14,249 bases of DNA from CAYRVX01 sp964642165 (GTDB taxonomy: Bacteria > Planctomycetota > Phycisphaerae > SM23-33). The stretch lies in NCBI GenBank assembly GCA_964642165.1, contig CAZXOC010000200.1, forward strand, positions 1 through 14,249, read 5' to 3'. Position numbers and translations under genes: made by a program. This document shows positions 7,795 through 12,445 of the stretch, in pieces. The first letter of the stretch is position 1. Every line of letters starts with the position of its first letter. Below the pieces are notes generated by a model. That model did no database searches and was not told where the DNA came from. It saw nothing but the letters and a program-made list of their open reading frames with translations.

Positions 7795-8092
7795 GTTTCC
7801 CTCCTGCCGCGGGGCCGTCGGCGATCTGGACCTTCGCGGTGCCGCCCTCGAAGAGCCCGATCAGCCGGTCCAGCTTCGCCGTGGTCTTCTGGATTTCCTT
7901 GATTATCCGCTCCCGCTGCTGGCCGGAGTCGGGGATGCCGGCCGGCGAGCCGATCGCCTCCCGCGAGGACGGCACGCCGTCCGCCCAGAGACCGACAATC
8001 AGCACGGTCAGCAAGGCCGCAATCACCGTCAGGCACACCCGCGTGTACAAGTCGACCCGCAGATGCACGCGCTGCCGCTCGTTCTCCATCAT
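7769..8092 (-). CDS. Small single-TM protein of the pilus operon, function unknown
   Basis: 107 aa, not recognised. ATG codons at 8092 and 8089 are both usable, with GAGGAG 5-8 nt upstream. A basic N-terminus leads into a TM helix at about residues 18-36 ('RVCLTVIAALLTVLIVGLW'). A Ser/Gly/Pro loop follows, then a charged helix with coiled-coil character (57-82: 'QQRERIIKEIQKTTAKLDRL') and a basic tail ending 'RKK'. There is no prepilin cleavage site. It lies between the PilX-LamG and GspH-like genes and overlaps the latter by 26 nt. A small inner-membrane assembly or scaffold factor is conceivable, but only the context suggests this. Confidence 0.75.
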   Translation of the reverse strand: MMENERQRVHLRVDLYTRVCLTVIAALLTVLIVGLWADGVPSSREAIGSPAGIPDSGQQRERIIKEIQKTTAKLDRLIGLFEGGTAKVQIADGPAAGGKRAPTVRKK

Positions 8093-8121
8093 CCTGTCTC
8101 CTCAGAAACTTCTGCCGCGTC

Positions 8122-9219
8122 CTATTTGTCCCACGAGAGAATCCTCGCCGACGCGACGCGAGCCTTGTAGACGGAACGGATTTCCTTCTCGCTCGCGCAG
8201 CGGCGATAGATCGCCACCTCATCGATCAGGCCGTCGAACGGCCGGCTCGTGTCCACGGGGGGGTTGTTGCCCATCCACACCGGGATGTCATCGTCCTCGA
8301 CAATGGACCCGAACTTGATCATCTGCCCGACGTTCTCGCCGTCCTTGTAGAGCCGCATCCAGGTCCCGTCGTAGGTCGCCGCGACCATCGTCCACTTGTC
8401 CAGTTCCAGGTCACCGGCATCGGCCACCAGCGTGGACGTGACGCCCCCGGCCTTCAGTCGGAACCGAAGCCTCTTGGCGCCCCCCACGACGCCGACCGTG
8501 CTGATCATCCAGTAGTGGCGGTTGCCGTCGAGGGCGTCGGCCTTGGAGACGATCCGCACGTCGGGGATGAGGAAGGCGTCCGCCTTGAACCAGGCGATGA
8601 TCGTCAGCAGGCTGCCCCCGAGGTCCATCGTCCCCAGGTCGACGTAGTCGTTCTGCCCGTCGAAACGGGCGGCGGGGTCGAGGTCGCCACAGATGGCGCC
8701 GGGTTGGCCCAGCACCACGCCGTTGCGGTACGTGCCGTCAAAGCCCCCGGCGCTGTCTTCGGCGAGGGGCCCGGCCAGCTCGCCCATCCGCCAGTACGCG
8801 ATCGGGCCATAGGACTCGATGTCGTTGCGGTAGGTGCTGAAGAGCCGGACGGTGAGTCTGCTGGTCCGGGTCAGCCCGCGGGAGGTGGCCTTGGCCGTCA
8901 CGCGGTAGGTCAGCGGCTCGAGCGGCTCGGCGTAGAAGACGTAGCTGTCGTCGCTGCTGTCGGCATAGAAGGGCCCGAGGGGGTCGCCCTCGTCATGGCC
9001 GACCAGAAGCGGCGAATCGGTTCGCAGGAGGTACAGGGCGTGCTGGAGCCCGGACTCGGCCAGGTAACGGGCCCGGCCGGCTCGAACCAGGTTGGCCGAG
9101 CCGGCCAGGCTCACTGTCGTAACGGACAGGTAGCTCATGCCGAGCACCGAGGCCACCACGACCAGCATCAGCACGAACACCATGGCGATGCCGGTTTGTC
9201 TGCCTCTGGTCCTCTCCAT
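8122..9219 (-). CDS. PilX/GspK-like minor pilin fused to a LamG/concanavalin A-like domain (putative tip adhesin)
   Basis: 365 aa from the ATG at 9219. The frame stays open up to 9759, but that part is antisense-like Arg/Gly/Pro-rich junk overlapping the pilW-like gene. The N-terminus 'RQTG|IAMVFVLMLVVVASVLGMSYLS' is a class III-type site with no Glu at position 5 (Phe instead), as in GspK. It is followed by 'RARYLAESGLQHALYLLR', the PilX/GspK helix. Residues 70-130 form a small beta region. Residues 138-352 are a LamG-like jelly roll: 'IAYWRMGE', 'ARFDGQNDYVDLG', 'LLTIIAWFKAD', 'KWTMVAATYDGTWMRLYKDG', 'FDGLIDEVAIYRR'. LamG domains bind glycans or proteins, often with calcium, so adhesion at the fibre tip is plausible. 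The SD is poor (GGCGGA) and the leader is full of hairpins, which suggests low expression. Confidence 0.85.
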   Translation of the reverse strand: MERTRGRQTGIAMVFVLMLVVVASVLGMSYLSVTTVSLAGSANLVRAGRARYLAESGLQHALYLLRTDSPLLVGHDEGDPLGPFYADSSDDSYVFYAEPLEPLTYRVTAKATSRGLTRTSRLTVRLFSTYRNDIESYGPIAYWRMGELAGPLAEDSAGGFDGTYRNGVVLGQPGAICGDLDPAARFDGQNDYVDLGTMDLGGSLLTIIAWFKADAFLIPDVRIVSKADALDGNRHYWMISTVGVVGGAKRLRFRLKAGGVTSTLVADAGDLELDKWTMVAATYDGTWMRLYKDGENVGQMIKFGSIVEDDDIPVWMGNNPPVDTSRPFDGLIDEVAIYRRCASEKEIRSVYKARVASARILSWDK

Positions 9220-9233
9220 CTCGTCCGCCAGGG

Positions 9234-9300
9234 GGCTGCCCGGTTCCGACCGGGGCAGCCGCCGAGGTCCCTCGGCGAGCGCCGGGCCGTCCTCCGGACG
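9234..9300 (-). other. Three adjacent hairpins in front of the PilX-LamG gene
   Basis: Between the pilW-like stop (9315) and the ATG at 9219 lie three stem-loops. The first is 9288-9292 with 9296-9300 (5 bp). The second is 9261-9266 with 9271-9276 (6 bp, perfect, 4-nt loop). The third is 9234-9244 with 9249-9260 (11 bp with one bulged base, 4-nt loop). The last ends 14 nt before the start codon. No U-tract follows. Likely roles are transcript processing, partial termination or reduced translation of the minor pilin. Confidence 0.5.
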
Positions 9301-9314
9301 CCCTGCCCGCCGAG

Positions 9315-9998
9315 CTAGTCTTCGCTCAGGCCGTTGCTTTGATCGGGCAACAGGACGTACTTGTCGTCGCTCTTGCCCACCCGCGAGACCTGGTCGGCGC
9401 GGAGCCGCGCCGCCCCGCGGATCTTCACGGCGTTGTCGCCCTCGCCCACGACCAGGCCGAACGCGACCATCTTGGTCTCGGGCGAATCGGGGCTGAACTG
9501 AAGCTCGAAACTCCGAACATTGTTCGCCAGGACGCGTTTCGTGTCGTACTGGGGGTACAGCGACCCGGACTCGCAGATCGACGTGTCGTCCACCTCCCCG
9601 AGCGACAGCGTGTAGTCCAGGGCGTCTCGCGTGTCCTGGGCCATCGCCTCCGGAAAGATGTAGCTGCGCTCGATCAGTTGGTGGGTGGCGACGTCGAAGT
9701 AGATCTTCAGGACTTCGGAAACGTTGATCTCGCCGTCGTCGTTGGTGTCCTCGGCCCAAAGAACGAGGCGGTCGTCGGAGCCGGCTGTCACCAGGAGGGC
9801 CCTTCGGAGCGTCTCCGGCAGCCGGATGGACGCGGTTTGTGCGTTCCGGAGGCTCCGGTGGTACTCCTCACTGTGCTCTTGTGCGTTCGACAACCCCACC
9901 GCCACGCCGGTGACCGCCGCGCCGATCACGACCGTGATCGCCGCGGCGATGGCGAGCTCGGCGAGGGTGAAGCCCCTCCGGATCGGGATCGGTCTCAT
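9315..9998 (-). CDS. GspJ/PilW-like minor (pseudo)pilin with an EF-hand-like loop
   Basis: 227 aa; ATG at 9998 with GGAGG upstream. Prepilin site 'IRRG|FTLAELAIAAA' (Gly8|Phe9), Glu at mature position 5, then the helix to about residue 35. The size and the 'RSLRNAQTASIRLPETLRRALLV' segment fit GspJ/PilW, a core minor pilin at the fibre tip. Residues 84-95 read D-T-N-D-D-G-E-I-N-V-S-E, a full 12-residue EF-hand calcium loop pattern (D1, N3, D5, G6, I8, E12). GspJ and GspK family members can bind calcium, although this loop could also be a convergent turn. The next gene downstream is the PilX-LamG protein, the expected partner in a GspI-J-K-type tip complex. Confidence 0.88.
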   Translation of the reverse strand: MRPIPIRRGFTLAELAIAAAITVVIGAAVTGVAVGLSNAQEHSEEYHRSLRNAQTASIRLPETLRRALLVTAGSDDRLVLWAEDTNDDGEINVSEVLKIYFDVATHQLIERSYIFPEAMAQDTRDALDYTLSLGEVDDTSICESGSLYPQYDTKRVLANNVRSFELQFSPDSPETKMVAFGLVVGEGDNAVKIRGAARLRADQVSRVGKSDDKYVLLPDQSNGLSED

Positions 9999-10015
9999 CT
10001 CACCCTCCTGAACCG

Positions 10016-10540
10016 CTATTCAAGCCAGTGGACCAGCCGGGTCAATGTGACCAGCGGCTTGCCCTGGTGTCGTACTTCCACGACGACGCGCAGGAACGAT
10101 GGATCCTCCAAGGGGTCCTGGCCGGCGACGGTCACGTAGGCCACCGAGACGTGCCGGCTCAGGCCGGCCGCGCCTTCGTCGTCGACGGGCTGTCCCTGGC
10201 TGTCGACGATCGATCCGGGGGGCTCGGCGTGCCCGTGGTAGTCGTCAACGGCGCTGAAGCCCTCGCGCGTCGTCTCGTCGGCATCCGGGCCGAAGTCCGC
10301 CAGATCCTCCGGCAGCTCGTCGTTGTCGCCGGGCTCCTCGAAGGGCCTCAGGAGGATCTCCTCCATCAGCGACTCCGCCAGCCCGGCGGCGAGGGTCTGC
10401 CGCGTCTCGACGACCTGGCTTCGCGCACCGGCGGCGAACGGCAGAAGGACCGAGGCCACAACCGCCGCAAGAATCACCGCCGCGAGCAGGGCCTCGATCA
10501 GGGTGAAGGCCCGGCTCCGCCTTCGGCCGGATGCTCCCAT
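10016..10540 (-). CDS. GspI/PilV-like minor (pseudo)pilin
   Basis: 174 aa from the ATG at 10540; a TTG at 10546, 1 nt after the preceding stop, is an in-frame alternative that adds two residues. No clear SD is present, so translation is probably coupled to the upstream pilin gene. The prepilin site is 'RSRA|FTLIEALLAAVILAA': Ala, not Gly, at position -1, with Glu at +5. The 'IEALLAAVILAAVVASVLLPFAAGA' helix and 'ETRQTLAAGLAESLMEEIL' are typical of GspI/PilV. The middle region (65-130) is very acidic, and the C-terminus 'DPSFLRVVVEVRHQGKPLVTLTRLVHWL' matches the terminal strands of this family. It lies between the second GspG-like pilin and the GspJ-like gene, the usual G-I-J-K order. Confidence 0.88.
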   Translation of the reverse strand: MGASGRRRSRAFTLIEALLAAVILAAVVASVLLPFAAGARSQVVETRQTLAAGLAESLMEEILLRPFEEPGDNDELPEDLADFGPDADETTREGFSAVDDYHGHAEPPGSIVDSQGQPVDDEGAAGLSRHVSVAYVTVAGQDPLEDPSFLRVVVEVRHQGKPLVTLTRLVHWLE

Positions 10541-10547
10541 GCTCAAC

Positions 10548-11051
10548 TCAGTAGTCGAAGAACGAGACTCCGTCTTTGTCGGCCCCGGAACAGGCGGCCC
10601 GGAACGTCATGGTCGCCGGCTGGTAGATCCAGCCGTAGCTGTCCTGGGGCGAGTTGGGGAACTCCGCGGAGTCGGCAACGACCAGGACAGACCGCAGGCC
10701 GTTGACCGGGTTCTCCGGGACCTCCCGCATGTAGGGTCCGTATTTGTATCCGGGCGTGCCGACGGGGGCAGTGTCGCCCGTGATGGTGGTCGCCAGGGTG
10801 ATGTGATCGACCATGGCCTCCTCCGTGGGCGCCAAGGCCGGATCGCAGTTGGGGTAACCCGCGGCAACTCCTGCGTGCTGAGCCCTGAAGACCAGAAGCT
10901 GCGAACGCATCAGCCGAAGGTCGTCCATCAGCATGGACACTCGGGCACTGGCCGTCACGTTCGAGAACTTCGGCAGGACAATCACAGCCAGGATCGCCAG
11001 GATCACCACCACGATCAGGATCTCGATGAGCGTGAAGGCTCTCCGTGGCAT
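10548..11051 (-). CDS. Second GspG-like type IV pilin
   Basis: 167 aa; ATG at 11051 with GAGGT 7 nt upstream. The prepilin site is 'PRRA|FTLIEILIVVVILAIL' with Ala at -1 and Glu at +5. The helix and the following 'LPKFSNVTASARVSMLMDDLRLMRSQLLVFRAQHAG' are close to the upstream pilin, so the two are paralogues. The GspG-type turn 'YGPYMREVPENPVNG' is at 104-118. Two cysteines (69 and 154) could form a disulfide, which the upstream paralogue cannot, as it has none. It ends 'GVSFFDY'. It may be an alternative major pilin, a minor pilin or a GspG-type initiator. It is separated from the first pilin by a structured 204-nt gap and is followed closely by the GspI-like gene. Confidence 0.9.
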   Translation of the reverse strand: MPRRAFTLIEILIVVVILAILAVIVLPKFSNVTASARVSMLMDDLRLMRSQLLVFRAQHAGVAAGYPNCDPALAPTEEAMVDHITLATTITGDTAPVGTPGYKYGPYMREVPENPVNGLRSVLVVADSAEFPNSPQDSYGWIYQPATMTFRAACSGADKDGVSFFDY

Positions 11052-11144
11052 GATGGCACCTCGACCGGCCGACCGGCGGGGACCCCGCGCCGGGGCAGGC
11101 TAACGTCGCCGCCCTGCCCGGCGCGGACTTCGCGAACGGCATCA

Positions 11145-11213
11145 GACCGACAGGGGACAACCCGGTCAGAGCCGGCGGAACGGCCCCGACCGGGTTGTCG
11201 CTACCGGTCGGTC
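11145..11213 (-). terminator. Large nested hairpin between the two GspG-like pilin genes
   Basis: A perfect 12-bp inverted repeat (11156-11167 with 11188-11199) encloses a 20-nt loop, which contains a 4-bp inner stem (11171-11174 with 11181-11184). An outer 7-bp stem (11145-11151 with 11207-11213) encloses the whole. No U-run follows on the minus strand, so it is not a classical intrinsic terminator. It is best read as an attenuator or 3'-end stabiliser that leaves the first pilin mRNA in excess of the downstream genes. Confidence 0.55.
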
Positions 11214-11221
11214 AAGAGGTC

Positions 11222-11240
11222 CGCCGCGCCCCGCGCGGCG
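11222..11240 (-). terminator. GC-rich hairpin directly after the first pilin gene
   Basis: A perfect 8-bp stem (11222-11229 with 11233-11240) with a 3-nt loop lies 15 nt after the TAG stop of the first pilin gene. No U-tract follows. Together with the larger hairpin that comes next, it probably limits read-through or blocks 3'-exonucleases. Confidence 0.45.
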
Positions 11241-11255
11241 AAGCCGGCAGGACCG

Positions 11256-11702
11256 CTACCAGTCGATGTACTCCGTCGTGTTGACGCCGAAGGCACCCGT
11301 GGTCGAGTTGAACCACCAGCCCTCGGTGCCGGACTCGGCGTTCGGATCCGACGCGCCGGCGTCCCGAACGGCGTTGCTGGCGTTGAACGGGTTCGTCGGG
11401 AACTTCTGGAGATACGGCCCGAGGTCGCCGCCGGGGTTGCCGTGCTCGTCGGTCATGTTCGACAGGGTCGTCACGAAGTTGCCGATCGTCCACGCGCCGC
11501 CCACCGTGCCGGGGTACTCGTCCAGATGCTGCACCTTGTACAGCTCGATCTGGCTGCGGACCGTCTGGAGATCACTCACCATCGCCGAAACCCGGGCGTC
11601 GTTCGACGCGTCCGTGAACTGCGGGATGACGATTGCCGCCAGGATCCCCAGGATGATCACGACGATCAGAATCTCGATCAGTGTGAAACCTTTTCGCTTC
11701 AT
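11256..11702 (-). CDS. GspG-like type IV pilin, probable major pilin under riboswitch control
   Basis: 148 aa; ATG at 11702 with GGAGG 8 nt upstream. The frame is open further upstream to 11903, but that part has no pilin character, and a prepilin leader should be short. The prepilin site is 'MKRKG|FTLIEILIVVIILGIL' (Gly5|Phe6, Glu at +5), a textbook type IV/GspG N-terminus. Next come 'DARVSAMVSDLQTVRSQIELYKVQHLDEYPG' and the GspG-type segment 'GPYLQKFPTNPFNASNAV' (95-112), then 'GWWFNSTTGAFGVNTTEYIDW' to the end. It has no cysteine. It is the first gene of the fibre cluster, with a 743-nt leader carrying a c-di-GMP-I riboswitch and strong hairpins behind it. This arrangement suggests a separately regulated, abundant subunit. 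Confidence 0.93.
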   Translation of the reverse strand: MKRKGFTLIEILIVVIILGILAAIVIPQFTDASNDARVSAMVSDLQTVRSQIELYKVQHLDEYPGTVGGAWTIGNFVTTLSNMTDEHGNPGGDLGPYLQKFPTNPFNASNAVRDAGASDPNAESGTEGWWFNSTTGAFGVNTTEYIDW

Positions 11703-12180
11703 CGTATTCGCCTCCAACATCGCTTGGTGTGGCCCCGGGGGGCCGTTGCCTCGTTCTATCCGCCTCCGTGCCGACCGTCTGGTCCTCCATCGATCTATGG
11801 TGAATTTGGGTCTACCAAATGCGTTGGCCTGCTGCTGTGCCGACCTGTGGCCTCGCGCTCGCTCTCGCGCTGGCCCCCAGGGCGACGGGCACTCGCCGTA
11901 CACAAACAGACGTAGCGGCTGGTCGGTCCTTCCCTCTGCTCACCTCCCTTCGGGACGACCTTACAGGATCTGCCGCCAGGCTCCGTAGGCCCGTACGCAA
12001 GAGGCCGTCACCTCTCGATTGCGCCGGTCGGTTGCCCGACCCAAGGTGTGTATCGGCCTGCGGTACGGGGGTCTTGATTAACCCTCTGAGATTGTCGATC
12101 TGCCGGTGGGGCTGGCCTGGAAGGGGTCCCGCCCACGCCCGAGGACGCAGGCGAAACGGGTCGATGATCGGTCTGTCATC
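11703..12180 (-). other. Long structured 5' leader between riboswitch and pilin start
   Basis: No convincing gene lies here. Structures in transcription order: a hairpin at 12041-12026, perfect 6-bp stem closed by a GCAA (GNRA) tetraloop; a neighbouring stem at 12023-11996 made of 5 bp plus 4 bp with a 4-nt bulge; a 6-bp inverted repeat ATTTGG/CCAAAT at 11820-11804 with a 5-nt spacer, in a local AT-rich patch; and a 6-bp GC hairpin GGCCCC/GGGGCC at 11744-11731, 15 nt before the GGAGG of the pilin gene. The region may hold the expression platform, a second RNA element or an extra promoter, but I cannot assign any of these. Confidence 0.5.
11804..11820. repeat. Operator-like inverted repeat upstream of the pilin gene
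   Basis: Perfect 6-bp arms, ATTTGG and CCAAAT, are separated by 5 bp. This stands out as the most AT-rich patch of the leader in an otherwise GC-rich window. It could be a transcription factor site for an internal promoter or a short RNA hairpin. No regulator is identified. Confidence 0.3.
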
Positions 12181-12270
12181 GTTCCCTTCGGCAGCCCGGC
12201 TGTCCCACGTATCGGGACCCGCGGCTTTGCGCTCCGGGCGTCGTGGGCCCGGATTGCCCTTTCGGGGAAC
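12181..12270 (-). promoter_or_regulatory. c-di-GMP-I (GEMM-I) riboswitch aptamer
   Basis: Read on the minus strand, the 90-nt element has the GEMM-I core words in order: AAAGGGCAAUCC, GCGCAAAGCC, then GGGACAGCC and GGGCUGCCGAA. A closing stem pairs GTTCCC (12270-12265) with GGGAAC (12186-12181). P1a pairs GGC with GCC; P1b pairs CCGGGC with GCCCGG around a 7-nt loop; the second arm pairs GUCCC with GGGAC. Bases known from the Vibrio Vc2 aptamer to contact ligand are present: G at the position-20 equivalent, which favours c-di-GMP over cGAMP; A47 in GCAAAGCC; and the C in UGCCGA. Departures: GCAAUCC instead of GCAAACC, AGCGC instead of GACGC, and no GNRA tetraloop on P1b. It lies 478 nt before the major pilin start. 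Confidence 0.9.
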
Positions 12271-12314
12271 CTCGCCCCGCTGCTTCCGTTACACAGCCTG
12301 GGGCGCACACCGGA

Positions 12315-12343
12315 AAGATAGGATTCGTCCGTCCCCCAACCAA
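12315..12343 (-). promoter_or_regulatory. Candidate sigma70-type promoter for the riboswitch-pilin transcript
   Basis: On the minus strand, TTGGTT (12343-12338) and TATCTT (12320-12315) are separated by exactly 17 nt. Transcription would start near 12308, roughly 40 nt before the aptamer. The -10 box matches 4 of 6 consensus bases and the -35 box carries the TTG. The position ahead of a riboswitch and after the stop of the regulator gene (12446) is what raises confidence. Confidence 0.5.
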
Positions 12344-12445
12344 GGCGCGCCCCGGCTTTTCGCCGCAAGCCGCACCCGGAGGACGGGATTCGCCCGCCGG
12401 ACGGAGGGGCATCCCCTGCCTGGGGCGCCCCGGGCGGCGCGTCCC

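Noticed and set aside
9220..9759. 180-residue N-terminal extension of the PilX-LamG frame
   Set aside because: It overlaps the pilW-like gene, is Arg/Gly/Pro-rich, and would bury the prepilin cleavage site far from the N-terminus.
11798..11821. Possible internal promoter TTTGGT-16 nt-TAGATC before the pilin gene
   Set aside because: Both boxes match the consensus poorly. The AT-rich dyad is reported instead as an operator-like repeat.
11703..11903. 67-residue N-terminal extension of the first pilin
   Set aside because: It has no pilin or signal character; the GGAGG before the ATG at 11702 and the need for a short leader favour the shorter protein.
11812..12000. 62-codon minus-strand frame in the leader containing a perfect GGAGGTGA
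   Set aside because: The SD-like word is not followed by a start codon at proper spacing, and the composition is Arg/Ala-rich noise. I treat it as part of the structured leader.
11990..12045. Possible second GEMM aptamer (GGGCAACC followed by GGCGCAA)
   Set aside because: Only the words are vaguely similar. The P1b stem cannot form properly and the conserved GCCGGG-UGCCGA half is missing.
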